Assembly (NCBI GenBank): GCA_031280615.1
Contig: JAITGO010000002.1
Location: forward strand, 248,001-312,000
Direction of reading: 5' to 3'
Length of the DNA: 64,000 bases
Source: Desulfobulbus sp.
GTDB taxonomy: Bacteria; Desulfobacterota; Desulfobulbia; Desulfobulbales; Desulfobulbaceae
The notes under the pieces are model-generated. The model was not told where the DNA came from, made no database searches, and worked only from the letters and a program-made list of their open reading frames with translations. A program made the position numbers and the translations under genes. Below, piece after piece: positions 54,448 to 64,000 of this stretch (positions are counted from its first letter, which is position 1; each line of letters starts with the position of its first letter).

Positions 54448-55337
54448 CAGAAATCCTTCAAGCGGGCCGCCTCGCTCGAACCGAAGATCCCGTGCGGCTT
54501 GACAAAGAGGATCAGCAGCAGGATGGCGATGGCGATGGCGTCTTGGAAGGCGAGCGGCACCACCGTCACCGAGAAGGCCTCGATGATCCCCAGCAGGACA
54601 CCGGCCGCGACCGCGGCCAGGGAATTGCCCAGGCCGCCCAGGATGGCGACGGTGAAACCCTTGATCGCCAGCGAGGCGCCGGAATCGTATTGGGTATAGG
54701 TAATCGGCGACATCACGCAGCCGGCCAGGGCGCCGATGCCGGCGCTGAGCATGAACGACAGGGTCACCATGTTGCGGGTGTTGATGCCGCAGAGCAGGGC
54801 CGCGGTCCGGTTGGCCGCGCAGGCCCGCATCTCCCGGCCGATGGGCGTGGATTTGAAGAACAGGCTCAGGCCGGCCATCATCACCGCGCAGGCGGCAATC
54901 ACCCACACCACCTGCGGCGAGATGTGCACGCTGCCCAGGTTGAAGGTGGTGATCTCGTTGCCGTAAAAATAGGGCAGGCTGCGGATCGATTCGCCCCAGA
55001 TGTGCAGGGCCGATTCCCGCAACAGGATGGAGATGCCGATGGTGATGATGATCATCCGCAGCACCGAGGGGCTTTCCAGCCAGCGGATGAACAGGATCTC
55101 GATCACCGCGCCGATGCCCATGGTGACCAGCACCGCCGCCGCGATGGCATAGCCCAGCGGTATGAATTCCATCAGGGAAATGGAGATCATTCCGCCCAGC
55201 ATCACGAACTCGCCCTGGGCAAAATTGATGATGCCCGTGGTGTTGTAGATGATGTTGAAGCCGATGGCGACGATGGCGTAGATCGCGCCGTAGGTGAGGC
55301 CGGCAAAGAGGTATTGGAAAAAGAGATCAAGACTCAT
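54447..55337 (-). CDS. livH: Branched-chain amino acid ABC transporter permease LivH
   Basis: 296 residues. Family motif NTTGIINFAQGEFVMLGG (~residue 32) and eight hydrophobic segments. It has no visible ribosome binding site: the start at 55337 lies 13 bases after the T-run of a hairpin (55357-55386). The periplasmic binding protein gene (livJ/livK), which usually precedes livH, is not here. In this cluster the transporter probably imports amino acids or aryl acids for the IOR/PaaK enzymes. Confidence 0.93.
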   Translation of the reverse strand: MSLDLFFQYLFAGLTYGAIYAIVAIGFNIIYNTTGIINFAQGEFVMLGGMISISLMEFIPLGYAIAAAVLVTMGIGAVIEILFIRWLESPSVLRMIIITIGISILLRESALHIWGESIRSLPYFYGNEITTFNLGSVHISPQVVWVIAACAVMMAGLSLFFKSTPIGREMRACAANRTAALLCGINTRNMVTLSFMLSAGIGALAGCVMSPITYTQYDSGASLAIKGFTVAILGGLGNSLAAVAAGVLLGIIEAFSVTVVPLAFQDAIAIAILLLILFVKPHGIFGSSEAARLKDF

Positions 55338-55350
55338 GCGGAATGCGAAT

Positions 55351-55386
55351 TAAAAGGCCGGCGGGCCCCGATCGAGGTCCGCCGGC
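55351..55386 (-). terminator. Hairpin with short T-run upstream of livH
   Basis: Perfect 8-bp stem GCCGGCGG / CCGCCGGC with a long loop, followed on the minus strand by CCTTTTAATT. Terminator shape, but only 13 bases before the livH start. The 190 bases between it and the ACT-domain gene hold no gene. Confidence 0.55.
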
Positions 55387-55579
55387 ATCAATCTTACTTG
55401 CCACGGTGAAAAAGCGAACCGGCTCTCCCCGGCCGGGCCCATGGCAAAGGGATCGGCACTGCTGCCTAAGCTTCGGGCCTGCGGCAGGCGGGTGCGCCGG
55501 GGCGCGGCTGGCCGCCGTCTTTCCTGCTCCTAGTCCATCGACCGATTCGGCCGGCCGGCCACGGCAAAACGCCGCCCGC

Positions 55580-56011
55580 TTACAAGGAGCAGATCTGCTG
55601 CCCGCTCAGGAGGACGAAACCGTTCTCCTGCAACACCGTGATGGCCTGGTCCATTTCGTCGAAGCGGAAGATCAGCACCGCATCGGCACCGCTCTTGTTG
55701 ACAAAGGCGTACATGTACTCGACGTTGAGGCCGGCCTCGTTGACCACCTTGAGCACGCTGGCCAGGCCGCCCGAACGGTCCGGCACCTCGACCGCCACCA
55801 CGTTGGTCTTACCCACGGTGAAGCCGCCGGCGCGCAAGCTTTCCTTGGCCAGGTCCACCTTGTCGACAATCAGGCGCAGAATGCCGAAATCGGCGGTGTC
55901 GGCCACGGACAGCGCCCGGATATTGATCTCGTTTTCCGCCAGGATACGGGTAATCTCAGCCAGGCGGCCCGATTTGTTCTCGAGAAAAACCGCGATCTGC
56001 TCAACACGCAT
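55580..56011 (-). CDS. Tandem ACT-domain protein
   Basis: 143 residues with AGGAGG upstream. Two ACT modules: ~1-65 ([20 protein letters not shown]) and ~70-140 ([20 protein letters not shown]). ACT domains bind amino acids. Free-standing tandem ACT proteins are common beside paaK and iorAB in anaerobes and probably sense an aromatic or branched-chain amino acid. It lies 15 bases downstream of paaK copy 2. Confidence 0.9.
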   Translation of the reverse strand: MRVEQIAVFLENKSGRLAEITRILAENEINIRALSVADTADFGILRLIVDKVDLAKESLRAGGFTVGKTNVVAVEVPDRSGGLASVLKVVNEAGLNVEYMYAFVNKSGADAVLIFRFDEMDQAITVLQENGFVLLSGQQICSL

Positions 56012-56026
56012 ACGATCCTCCTGTGG

Positions 56027-57328
56027 TTAGAGTTTGCGGCGGTCGGTAACCCGCTGGGCCTTGCCTTCGGAACGCTGGATGGAGCGCGGCTCCACCAGTT
56101 TCACCTTGCAGGTGACCCCGAGCATATCCTTGATTTCGACCTGGATTCTCCGGGTCAGCTTCTCCAACACCTTGATCTCGTCGGAGAAGATGTTCTCACT
56201 CACCTCGACCAGCACCGACATCACATCGAGATTGCCGTCGCGGGTGACCTCGATCTGGTAATGGGGCTCGACCCCGTCGATGCCCATCAGCACATGCTCG
56301 ACCTGGGACGGGAACACGTTCACCCCGCGGATGATCAGCATGTCGTCGGTCCGGCCCGTGACCTTTTCCATCCGGATCAGGGTGCGGCCGCAGGCGCAGG
56401 GTTCGAGGAACAGCCGGGAGATATCCTTGGTCCGGTAGCGGACCAGCGGGAAGGCCTCCTTGGTCAGGGTGGTGAAGACCAGCTCGCCGACCTCGCCGTA
56501 GGGCAGGGGTTCCAGGGTTTCCGGATCGACGACCTCGGGCAGGAAGTTGTCTTCCAGGATGTGCATGCCGCGATCGGAATGGATGCACTCCATGGCTACG
56601 CCGGGGCCGATGATCTCGGACAGGCCGTAGATGTCCACCGCCCTGATGCCCAGCTTGCGCTCCACCTCCTCGCGCATGTTCTCGCTCCAGGGCTCGGCGC
56701 CGTGGATGCCGACCCGCAGCTTGAGTTCCCCGGACGTGACGCCGGCGTCGGCCATGGCATCGGCCAGGTTGAGGGCGTAGGACGGGGTGGAGAGGAGCAC
56801 GGTGGAGCCGAAGTCGCGCATGATGGTTACCTGGCGCCGGGAGTTGCCGCCCGACACCGGGATGACCGTGGCCCCTAGGGCCTCGATGCCGTAATGGGCG
56901 CCGAGGCCGCCGGTAAACAGGCCGTAGCCGTAGGCGTTGTGGACCATGTCGCCCTTGGTCACCCCGGCCATGGTCAGGCAGCGGGCCATCACCTGGGCCC
57001 AGAGCTCGATATCCGGCTGAGTGTAGCCGACCACCGTGGACTTGCCGGTGGTGCCCGAGGAAGCATGCACCCGGATGACATCCTCCATCGGGGTGGCGAA
57101 CAGCCCGAAGGGATAGTTGTCGCGCAGGTCGTCCTTGGTGGTGTAGGGCAGCTTGCGCAGGTCGGCGAGCGACCGGATATCGTCGGGCTTGACCCCGGCG
57201 GCATCCATCTTGGCCCGGTACGGCCTGACCTGGGCGTACACCCGATGGACCAGGGCCTGCAACCGTCTCAGCTGGATCGATTCCAGGCCGGACCGGGGCA
57301 GCGTTTCGATTTCCTCAACCCACATCAT
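56027..57328 (-). CDS. paaK: Phenylacetate-CoA ligase (copy 2)
   Basis: 433 residues starting at ATG 57328 (GAGG 7 bases upstream; the next codon is also ATG). Motifs: [17 protein letters not shown] (~residue 90) and [15 protein letters not shown] (~residue 234), C-terminal domain ending in [10 protein letters not shown]. It differs from copy 1 through much of its length, so the pair is an old duplication, not recent. Together with IOR it would convert arylpyruvates to aryl-acetyl-CoA and interconvert these with the free acids, yielding or using ATP. Confidence 0.92.
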   Translation of the reverse strand: MMWVEEIETLPRSGLESIQLRRLQALVHRVYAQVRPYRAKMDAAGVKPDDIRSLADLRKLPYTTKDDLRDNYPFGLFATPMEDVIRVHASSGTTGKSTVVGYTQPDIELWAQVMARCLTMAGVTKGDMVHNAYGYGLFTGGLGAHYGIEALGATVIPVSGGNSRRQVTIMRDFGSTVLLSTPSYALNLADAMADAGVTSGELKLRVGIHGAEPWSENMREEVERKLGIRAVDIYGLSEIIGPGVAMECIHSDRGMHILEDNFLPEVVDPETLEPLPYGEVGELVFTTLTKEAFPLVRYRTKDISRLFLEPCACGRTLIRMEKVTGRTDDMLIIRGVNVFPSQVEHVLMGIDGVEPHYQIEVTRDGNLDVMSVLVEVSENIFSDEIKVLEKLTRRIQVEIKDMLGVTCKVKLVEPRSIQRSEGKAQRVTDRRKL

Positions 57329-57357
57329 CGTCACACCTCGTTGTCGACGCCGCCGGT

Positions 57358-57942
57358 TTACGCGTGGACCGCGGCCCGGCCGGCGGCAAAGGCCTTCTTG
57401 TTGACTTCGCGGAAGCTGGGCTTGACGGTGTTATCGATCACCTGGAGAAAGATCTCGGGTCCGACCGCGAGAAAATTGGACATGGCCCCGACCATGGCCA
57501 CGTTGGCGGTGCGCAGCTCGCCCACCGATTCGGCCACCGCAAAGGCGTCGATGGCCACCACGTTGATGTGGCGGGCCTTGAGTTCGTCGAGGATGTTTTC
57601 GGGATACTGGGCCTTACCGAGAGCCACCGCCGGCGGCAGAATCTTCTGGGTGTTGACCACCACGGCGCTGTCGCGGTGCAGGTACGGCAGATAGCGCACG
57701 GCCTCCAGGATCTCGAAGGCCACCAGGATATCGGCCGCGCCCAACTCGATCAGGGGCGAGTACACCTTTTCGCCGTAGCGGAGATGGGCCTCGACCGAGC
57801 CGCCCCGCTGGGCCATGCCGTGCACCTCGCTTTTCTTGACGTCGAAGCCGGCCGCCAACTGGGCATAGGCGGTCAATTCGCTGGCCAGGAGAATGCCCTG
57901 GCCGCCCACGCCTGAAAAGAGGATATTGCCGCTCTGTTTCAT
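57358..57942 (-). CDS. iorB: Indolepyruvate:ferredoxin oxidoreductase beta subunit
   Basis: 194 residues starting with the ATG that overlaps the iorA stop (TAATG). Family motif [16 protein letters not shown] (~residue 7) and [19 protein letters not shown] (~residue 39), typical of the gamma-domain subunit of 2-oxoacid:ferredoxin oxidoreductases. It works with IorA in the oxidative decarboxylation of arylpyruvates to aryl-acetyl-CoA in amino-acid fermentation. Confidence 0.94.
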   Translation of the reverse strand: MKQSGNILFSGVGGQGILLASELTAYAQLAAGFDVKKSEVHGMAQRGGSVEAHLRYGEKVYSPLIELGAADILVAFEILEAVRYLPYLHRDSAVVVNTQKILPPAVALGKAQYPENILDELKARHINVVAIDAFAVAESVGELRTANVAMVGAMSNFLAVGPEIFLQVIDNTVKPSFREVNKKAFAAGRAAVHA

Positions 57943-59753
57943 TACTTGGCCTCCTTTTTCGTGATCGCGTCGAACTTGCACACGCAGGCGCACTGCCCGC
58001 AGCCGTTGCACTGCACCTCGGCGATCCGGGCGAATCCCTTCTGTTTTTCCCGATATCCCCGGGCCACCGCCTCCTCGGGGGTCAGCGGTGTCCAGCTGAT
58101 GGCCGGGCAGCCCATCTGCACGCAGAGCGAACAGCCGGTACAGTTGTCGAGATTGGTGAAATAGACCGGTTTTTCGCGCTTGGCCTCCTCGGGCAGAAGC
58201 ACGCAGGGGGCGCGGCTGATGATCACCGAGGGCTCGGGGGCCTCGATCTCCTCCTTGAGCACCTTGCGGGTGGCGTCGATGTCGTGCGGGTTGACCACCG
58301 CCACCCGCTTGACCCCCAGCGCCCGGCACAGCCCTTCGAGGTTCAAAGCCGGGGCCGGATCGCCCAGGATGGAGCGGCCCGAGGCCGGGTTGTCTTGGTG
58401 GCCGGTCATGGCGGTGGTGCGATTATCGAGGATGATCACCGAGGCGTAGGTGCCGTTGTAGACCATGTTCAAGAGGCCGGTGATGCCCGAATGCATGAAG
58501 GTGGAATCGCCGAGCACGGCCACGATTTTGCCCTCGCCTTTCTTGCCGAGCGCCTTGGCCATGCCGTGGGCCATGGTGATCGAGGCGCCCATGCAGACGC
58601 AGGCGTCCATGGCCGACAAGGGCGGCAGGAAGCCCAAGGTGTAGCAACCGATATCGCCGGAAACGAACACGTCCTTCATCCGCGACAGGCCGTAGAACAG
58701 GCCGCGGTGCGGGCAACCGGCGCACATGTTCGGCGGCCGCATCGGCAATTCCAGCGGGTCGAAGACCGCACCGACGGTCTCCGGGGCAATCGCCTTGCGC
58801 ACGATGAACGAGTTGAGTTCGCCCTGGTTGGGGATCAGGTCCTTGCCCCGGCAGGCGATGCCCATGGCCTTGAGGTGGGTTTCGATGAAGGGGTCGAGCT
58901 CCTCGACCACGATCAGTTCCTCCACGGTGGCGGCAAAGGCGCGGATCATCTTCTCCGGCAGGGGCCAGACCATGCCAAGCTTGAGCACCGGCGCCTCGGG
59001 AAAGGCCTCCTTGACGTAGTTGTAGGGCACGCCGGAAGTGATGAAGCCCCGCTTGCCGCTACCGGGTTCGATCCGGTTTTCCGGCAGGGTCTCGGCCAGT
59101 TCGCGGGTGGCCTGCATCCGTTTTTCCACCGCCACCCGCCGCACCCTGGCGTTGCCGGGCAGCATGACCAGCTTGGCCGGCATCTTCTCGATCGAGGGCT
59201 CAGGGGTCTCGCAACGGCTCCCCTTTTCCACCACGCCCTTGACGTGGGCGATGCGGGTGGTGATGCGTATGATCACCGGCACATCCAACTGCTCGCTCAA
59301 GGTATACGCCAGGCCCATCATCCGCTTGGCCTCGGCCGGGTCGGAGGGTTCGAGCAGGGGTAGCTTGGCGGCAAAGGCGTAGTTGCGGTTGTCTTGCTCG
59401 TTCTGGGAGCTGTGCATCTGGGGATCGTCGGCGTTGAGGATCACCAAACCGCCGCGCACGCCGGTGTAGGCCGCGGTGAACAAGGGATCCGCCGCCACGT
59501 TGAGGCCCACGTGCTTCATGGTGGCCAGGGCCCGGGCACCGGCAAAGGAGGCGCCGATCGCCACTTCCAGCCCCACTTTCTCGTTGGGCGCCCACTCGGT
59601 GTACACCCCTTCGTAGCGGGAAAGGTTGCCCATGATTTCGGTCGACGGCGTGCCCGGATATCCCGAGGCCACCCGCACCCCCGCCTCCCAGGCGCCGAGG
59701 GCGATTGCCTCGTTGCCGGAAAGCCACAATGTTGTCTCCTTATCGAAACCCAC
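57942..59753 (-). CDS. iorA: Indolepyruvate:ferredoxin oxidoreductase alpha subunit
   Basis: 603 residues. The TPP-binding region is visible as GDIGCYTLGF (~residue 363) and VLGDSTFMHSGITGLLNM (~residue 410). Two C-terminal 4Fe-4S motifs, CTGCSLCVQMGCP (~residue 540) and CNGCGQCACVC (~residue 582), pass electrons to ferredoxin. Length and layout are normal. First gene of the minus-strand catabolic series iorA-iorB-paaK-ACT-liv-paaK. Confidence 0.95.
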   Translation of the reverse strand: MGFDKETTLWLSGNEAIALGAWEAGVRVASGYPGTPSTEIMGNLSRYEGVYTEWAPNEKVGLEVAIGASFAGARALATMKHVGLNVAADPLFTAAYTGVRGGLVILNADDPQMHSSQNEQDNRNYAFAAKLPLLEPSDPAEAKRMMGLAYTLSEQLDVPVIIRITTRIAHVKGVVEKGSRCETPEPSIEKMPAKLVMLPGNARVRRVAVEKRMQATRELAETLPENRIEPGSGKRGFITSGVPYNYVKEAFPEAPVLKLGMVWPLPEKMIRAFAATVEELIVVEELDPFIETHLKAMGIACRGKDLIPNQGELNSFIVRKAIAPETVGAVFDPLELPMRPPNMCAGCPHRGLFYGLSRMKDVFVSGDIGCYTLGFLPPLSAMDACVCMGASITMAHGMAKALGKKGEGKIVAVLGDSTFMHSGITGLLNMVYNGTYASVIILDNRTTAMTGHQDNPASGRSILGDPAPALNLEGLCRALGVKRVAVVNPHDIDATRKVLKEEIEAPEPSVIISRAPCVLLPEEAKREKPVYFTNLDNCTGCSLCVQMGCPAISWTPLTPEEAVARGYREKQKGFARIAEVQCNGCGQCACVCKFDAITKKEAK

Positions 59754-59952
59754 GTCCTTCCTCCTTGCTATTCTTCACGGAAATCGGCCGCTAGCCGTCT
59801 GTCGCCGCGCATCAAGTTTGGAGAGGCGGCACGGCCCCCACCGCGACCGCCTTCCCCGCACCGTTCCGACAAAAGAGTTTCCTTACCTTGAATGCCAAGG
59901 GTTAGGCAAGCCCTTTTTCCTGTTCTTCCGTCCGCCGGCTCTAGCCGACGGT

Positions 59953-61668
59953 TCACTTGCCGGCCGCAGTAGCCGGTTGCTTGGCCTTGACCGCGGTCAT
60001 GGCCCATTCGATCCGCTCCCGGTTGGCCTCGGTGGTGCCCACCACCAGCTCGGTCGACTGCATCAGCTGCACCAATTCACGCTTGAGCCGCTCCATGCCG
60101 ATCTGCTTGGAGGCGGCCAGGAGGGCGCCCACCCATTCCAGGGTCTCGCCGGTCTGGCGGGACATCCGGGCCGGATACAGCACAAAGCTGCTGAAATTGG
60201 CGGCCTTCATCCGGGCGCTCAACTCCGACCCCAGTTGGGCGGCCACCGGCGCGGTCAGGGCGTCGGGTGCGTCCTTGGCCTCGAGGATCGCCTTGAGGGC
60301 CGGCTTGCTGGTGGACAGGTAGAACATGTTGCCGGTAAGCACCGTCGCCGGCTGGGTCTCGCCGGGCAGCACCGGCCAGGAATAGACGGTCTGGTCCGCC
60401 ACCTGCTCCTGCTCCTCGCCGGCGATTCCTTCCTGGGTGATAAGGCCCCGGACCCCGTTCAGCGCCTTCTCGGCCACCGCCCGATCGCGGAGCTCGACGA
60501 AGAAAGTCATCTTCGGCCAGGGGAACAGCGGCGTGCGCACGATGTCGTCGAGCACGGCGCCGTACTGCGGGCCAAAGGCACGGCCCAACTCTTCCAGGGA
60601 AACGCCCAGCACGGCCCGAGCCGACTGGTCGATCTCCTGGTATTCCTTTTCACCGTCGGCCCGCAAGGCCTGGATAATCCGTTCGGTCTGGAACGACGCG
60701 GCCCAGTTGTAGGCAAGGGAGTTTTCCTTGAGCAGGTGCAGGGTCTGGTTGCCCTTGCCCGAGGCGTCGATCATGCCTTTCATGACCGGGTGCAGCCGGT
60801 CGTATGCCAGGCCGGAGTGTCCCCGGCTTTCCATGCCGTGGCTGGTCTCGTAACCGATCGAGTAGGTGGCGCCGACCCCGGCCAGCATTTCCCCGACTTC
60901 CTTGAACTCGGGCGTGGCGGCGGTCTTGAGGAGTTCAGCCATGATCGGGACGTTGATATACATCCGCGAATAGGTCGTCTCCTCGGGGAAGGGTTTCCAG
61001 AAGGTCGCCGCCTCCTGGAAGGCGGGCGCCTTGTTCAGGGCCGCTTCGCCCTTGCCGGCGGAGACGCAGGTCTTGATGGTTGCCGGCGCGCAGGCCAGGA
61101 ACACCATCTTGCCCTCGGTATAGCCGTAGAAGATCTTCCCGTCGTTGGTGGTGATCTTGACCAGGTTCAGGCCGTCCACCGTTTCACGGCTGAACTGGGC
61201 GTTCTTGAGCAGGCGGCTCAGCATGTCCAAAGGGCCGGCCATCGAGCTCCGGGCCACCAGAATCAGCGAGTCGCGCAGCGCCTCCTCCGGTTTTTCGGCC
61301 AGGATCTTGCGGTCCGGCGACAGCATGGCCAGGGTGGCGTCTTCGCCGAACACGGCGCGAAAGGCCGGGTCGTCCACCACCGCGGTCACCGAGTTATACA
61401 CCCGGTCGTATTCGGCGGTTTCCTGGGGAGCGCCGCCCATTTCCTGGACAATGGCGTGGATGGTGTCCTTGGCCAGCAGTTTCCCCAGCGGCGAGGCGGC
61501 AAAGCCATCGATCAAGGTATTGCCGTGGCTCAGGTTGACGGTCAGCACCGCATCCGGCGGCAAAAAGCGCGCATAGGAATTGGCCTCCGTCTTGCCGCGC
61601 AGCAGGAGGTAGAACCCGGCGGCGACCACAACCGCCAGACACAAGACAATGCCCACAATTCTCTTCAT
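59953..61668 (-). CDS. DUF3352-type membrane-anchored protein
   Basis: 571 residues from the ATG at 61668. A single N-terminal hydrophobic segment (RIVGIVLCLAVVVAAGFYLLL) should anchor it or serve as a signal. The remainder is a large extracytoplasmic protein with the RFLPPDAVLTVNLS start, resembling DUF3352 proteins of myxobacteria, cyanobacteria and desulfobacterota. No enzymatic motif. Function unknown. It is separated from iorA by ~200 bases and is not clearly part of that operon. Confidence 0.75.
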   Translation of the reverse strand: MKRIVGIVLCLAVVVAAGFYLLLRGKTEANSYARFLPPDAVLTVNLSHGNTLIDGFAASPLGKLLAKDTIHAIVQEMGGAPQETAEYDRVYNSVTAVVDDPAFRAVFGEDATLAMLSPDRKILAEKPEEALRDSLILVARSSMAGPLDMLSRLLKNAQFSRETVDGLNLVKITTNDGKIFYGYTEGKMVFLACAPATIKTCVSAGKGEAALNKAPAFQEAATFWKPFPEETTYSRMYINVPIMAELLKTAATPEFKEVGEMLAGVGATYSIGYETSHGMESRGHSGLAYDRLHPVMKGMIDASGKGNQTLHLLKENSLAYNWAASFQTERIIQALRADGEKEYQEIDQSARAVLGVSLEELGRAFGPQYGAVLDDIVRTPLFPWPKMTFFVELRDRAVAEKALNGVRGLITQEGIAGEEQEQVADQTVYSWPVLPGETQPATVLTGNMFYLSTSKPALKAILEAKDAPDALTAPVAAQLGSELSARMKAANFSSFVLYPARMSRQTGETLEWVGALLAASKQIGMERLKRELVQLMQSTELVVGTTEANRERIEWAMTAVKAKQPATAAGK

Positions 61669-61737
61669 TCGATCTCTCCGTTCAAGGGGTGTAAAATCCA
61701 AAGGGCAAGCCGCGTTCCCCGAAGATTCGGGGGAGGC

Positions 61738-63729
61738 TCACTCCTCCATCGCCGCCGCTTCCAGTTCGACGGCCTCAATGGCCTGCTGGGCCTCTTCCCA
61801 GCGCTGGTAGGCCCGCTCCAGGTGCCGCTCCACCTGGTTGTATTCCTTGCTGACCGAACTCCACTGCTCCTGATCGCCGTAGAGTTCGGGATCGGCCATC
61901 TTGGCTTCGAGTTCGGCCTTGCGTTTTTCCATCTTCTCGATCTCCTGTTCGGCCTCTTCGCTTTTCTTCTTCAGGGGGCCGAGTTTCTTGTTGAGCTGCT
62001 GCCGCTCCTGGGCCCGCTGCCGGCGCAGGGCTTTCCTGTCGACCACCGGTTCGCCGCCCCCCGACCCGCCGGCCACCGGCTCGGTCCGGGCCGGCGGCGC
62101 GGCCGCGATCCCGGCCTGGTTCTCCATCTTCCGCCGCCATTCGAGATAGTCGTCGATGTTGCCCTCGTGGAGAGTAGCCCGGCCGTTGCGGATCTCCAGC
62201 ACCTTGTTGATGAAGGAGTTGACGAAAAACCGGTTGTGGGAGACCACGATGATCGTGCCCTCGTACTGGGCCATGGCCTCCTGGAGAATTTCCTGCGAAC
62301 TCATGTCCAGGTGGTTGGTGGGTTCGTCCAGCAGCATCAGGTTGGCCGGGCGCACCAGCATCCTGGCCAGGGCCACCCGCGACTTCTCGCCGCCGGAGAG
62401 CACCCGCACCTGTTTTTCCACCTCGTCGCCGGTGAACAGAAAGGCACCCAACAGCGAGCGGACCTGGGTGATGGTCATGTCGACCGCGGTATGATAGACC
62501 GTGTCGAGGATGGTCAGGTCGCCGGCCAGTTCCTGGGCCTGGTGCTGGCCGAAATAGGAGAGGATGACGTTGTGGCCGAGCTTGATTTCGCCCTCGGCCT
62601 TGAGTTGGCCGGCCAGGATCTTGAGCAAAGTGGTCTTGCCGGCGCCGTTGACCCCCACCACCGCCAGCTTGTCGCCGCGTTGCAGGGAAAAGCCGACCCC
62701 GTCGAACACCGGCTTGTTGTGATAGCTCTTGCGCACCTCCTCCAAGTGGAGCACGTCCCGGCCCGAGGGTGCTGCCGGCGGAAAGGTGAACCGGATGGTG
62801 CGGTCTGTCTCGGAGAGTTCGAGCCGTTCCAGTTTTTCCAGCTGTTTGACCCGGCTCTGCACTTGGCGCGCCTTGGTCGACTTGGCCCGAAACCTGGTGA
62901 TGAACCGTTCCGACTGGCGGATCATGGCCTGCTGGTTATCGTAGGCGGCCCGCTCCAGCTCCAGCCGCTGCGCCTTTTCCACCAGGTAGTGGGAATAATT
63001 GCCGCGAAAGACGCTCAGCCGTCCCAGGCTCAGCTCCCAGGTGATCGAGGTCACCCGGTCGAGAAAGGCCCGATCGTGGGAAATGATGATCATCGCCCCC
63101 TGGTAGCCGAGGAGAAAGTCCTCCAGCCAGGTGAGCGAATCGAGGTCGAGGTGGTTGGTGGGCTCGTCCAGCAAAAGGAGCGCGGGCCGCTTGAGCAGCA
63201 GCTTGGCCAGCAACAGCCGCATGATCCAGCCGCCCGAAAAGCTCTTGACCTCGCGCTCCAGGTCGGCGGCGGCAAAGCCGAGCCCGAACAGCACCCGTTC
63301 GATCTGGGGCCGAATGCGAAAAACGTCGCTGCCCTCCAGCAGGTGCTGCAGTTCGCCCTGCCGCGCCAGCAGCCCGTCGATGGCCGGGTCGTCGGCATCG
63401 ATCAGGGCCAGTTCCCCGCTCACCCGTTCCAGCTCCTCCTGATGGGCCAGGATTTCGTCAAAGGCCGACTCCGCCTCGGCAAAGAGGCTGCGGCGGCCAA
63501 GGTCGATGTTCACCTCCTGGGGCAGGTAGGCCACGGTGAACCAGGAGGCCCGGTTGACGATGCCGGGGTCGACATCCTGCTCGCCGCACATGATTTTCAG
63601 CAGGGTCGATTTGCCGGCGCCGTTGACCCCGGCCAGGCCCACTCGGTCGCCGGAATGGATTTGGGCCGCGACCTCGCGGAACAGGTGCTTGTCGCCGTAT
63701 TGCAGGTTCAGGTCGTTGATGCTGAGCAT
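61738..63729 (-). CDS. ABC-F family ATPase
   Basis: 663 residues with two ABC cassettes and no membrane segment. First cassette: GLAGVNGAGKSTLLKI (~residue 32), SFSGGWIMRLLLAKLLL (~residue 164) and LLLLDEPTNHLDLDS (~residue 184). Second: VVGVNGAGKTTLLKI (~residue 351), VLSGGEKSRVALARML (~residue 434) and LMLLDEPTNHLDMSS (~residue 454). A linker of ~70 residues and a C-terminal charged coiled coil (~570-663) complete the Uup/YheS-like form. Such proteins act at the ribosome. Whether it gives antibiotic resistance cannot be told from sequence. Confidence 0.94.
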   Translation of the reverse strand: MLSINDLNLQYGDKHLFREVAAQIHSGDRVGLAGVNGAGKSTLLKIMCGEQDVDPGIVNRASWFTVAYLPQEVNIDLGRRSLFAEAESAFDEILAHQEELERVSGELALIDADDPAIDGLLARQGELQHLLEGSDVFRIRPQIERVLFGLGFAAADLEREVKSFSGGWIMRLLLAKLLLKRPALLLLDEPTNHLDLDSLTWLEDFLLGYQGAMIIISHDRAFLDRVTSITWELSLGRLSVFRGNYSHYLVEKAQRLELERAAYDNQQAMIRQSERFITRFRAKSTKARQVQSRVKQLEKLERLELSETDRTIRFTFPPAAPSGRDVLHLEEVRKSYHNKPVFDGVGFSLQRGDKLAVVGVNGAGKTTLLKILAGQLKAEGEIKLGHNVILSYFGQHQAQELAGDLTILDTVYHTAVDMTITQVRSLLGAFLFTGDEVEKQVRVLSGGEKSRVALARMLVRPANLMLLDEPTNHLDMSSQEILQEAMAQYEGTIIVVSHNRFFVNSFINKVLEIRNGRATLHEGNIDDYLEWRRKMENQAGIAAAPPARTEPVAGGSGGGEPVVDRKALRRQRAQERQQLNKKLGPLKKKSEEAEQEIEKMEKRKAELEAKMADPELYGDQEQWSSVSKEYNQVERHLERAYQRWEEAQQAIEAVELEAAAMEE

Positions 63730-64000
63730 GGACGGTTGTTCGCGGGACGGTCGGCCGCGGTCGAAATGGTGGTATTGAGCAAGGCGAAACGGCCGGTCGC
63801 CGGGCGGCCGCCGGGGCGCGAATTCGTTTTTTCGGGCATGCCGACGCCCTCGCCGGCAACGGCGTTTTCCGGAACAAGCCGCAGGGTCTGTCGCGGCTGG
63901 GCCGGGTCGATCCGCAGGATCAGGCGGTCCAGCAGCCCCAATTGCCGCAGCCGGTGCAGGTTGGCGGATTTCGGCCCGCGAAAGATCGACTGGTCCTGGG
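63708..64000 (-). CDS. C-terminal fragment of an unidentified protein (start off window)
   Basis: Open from the right edge to a TGA at 63708, overlapping the ABC-F start by 22 bases. The readable 97 residues begin QDQSIFRGPKSANLHRLRQ and turn Pro/Arg-rich. No family recognised. The overlap is unusually long, so either the fragment is a chance open frame or the gene is real but unidentified. Confidence 0.35.
   Translation of the reverse strand, partial: QDQSIFRGPKSANLHRLRQLGLLDRLILRIDPAQPRQTLRLVPENAVAGEGVGMPEKTNSRPGGRPATGRFALLNTTISTAADRPANNRPCSASTT

Overview
The window is the integrase-proximal part of a large integrative element (bases 1 to about 42,330) followed by ordinary chromosome (about 42,330 to 64,000). 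The chromosomal half carries indolepyruvate:ferredoxin oxidoreductase (iorA/iorB), two phenylacetate-CoA ligases, a Liv transporter, paired glgC genes and a 2-hydroxyacyl-CoA-dehydratase-type activator. With its high GC content, this suggests an anaerobic Gram-negative bacterium, most likely a Desulfobacterota (sulfate-reducer-like) lineage. That placement is inferred from gene content, not from a marker gene.

Element, left to right. (1) 1-21,476, plus strand: a defence island. It holds a type 3 BREX operon (brxC end, pglX, brxHII, pglZ, brxA; brxF and the start of brxC lie off the left edge). An AlbA_2 regulator sits between brxC and pglX, and a translationally coupled AAA+ ATPase/subtilisin-like protease pair sits between pglX and brxHII. 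It continues with a helicase plus DUF2290 pair, whose DUF2290 gene is broken by a 5-bp tandem duplication, and three genes I cannot assign. (2) 21,605-30,280, minus strand: a DNA-processing operon (Rad52-like annealing protein, Cas4-like exonuclease, SSB, small proteins, DUF6094-type methyltransferase, SNF2-type helicase, RadC-like protein, ArdC-like antirestriction protein). Eight of its leaders carry a strong hairpin just upstream of the ribosome binding site, and three of these also have a U-tract. (3) 30,600-34,200: a very AT-rich two-gene insert (STAND-like ATPase plus a membrane protein of putative AbiC type). (4) 34,237-36,041: a decayed thermonuclease-Excalibur gene and a small secreted protein. 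(5) 36,042-40,705, plus strand: a conjugation-linked operon that begins with a protein shaped like NusA (NTD-S1-KH), then a TraD-like coupling ATPase, an HD-domain protein, a membrane protein and a small protein. (6) HU and a tyrosine integrase next to tRNA-Arg(CCT), the probable integration site.

Chromosome: two overlapping glgC genes; a DHH phosphoesterase; an LptG-like permease; an ASKHA activator with a Cys-rich partner; a Lys-rich mini-protein and an FKBP; then a catabolic cluster paaK-livFGMH-ACT-paaK-iorBA read on the minus strand; a DUF3352 protein; and an ABC-F ATPase.

Points most worth a second look: the repeated terminator-like leaders together with an element-encoded NusA-like protein; the AT-rich ATPase/AbiC-like pair; the protease pair locked into BREX; the unassigned genes at the distal end of the defence operon; and a LivF whose Walker A glycine is replaced by serine.
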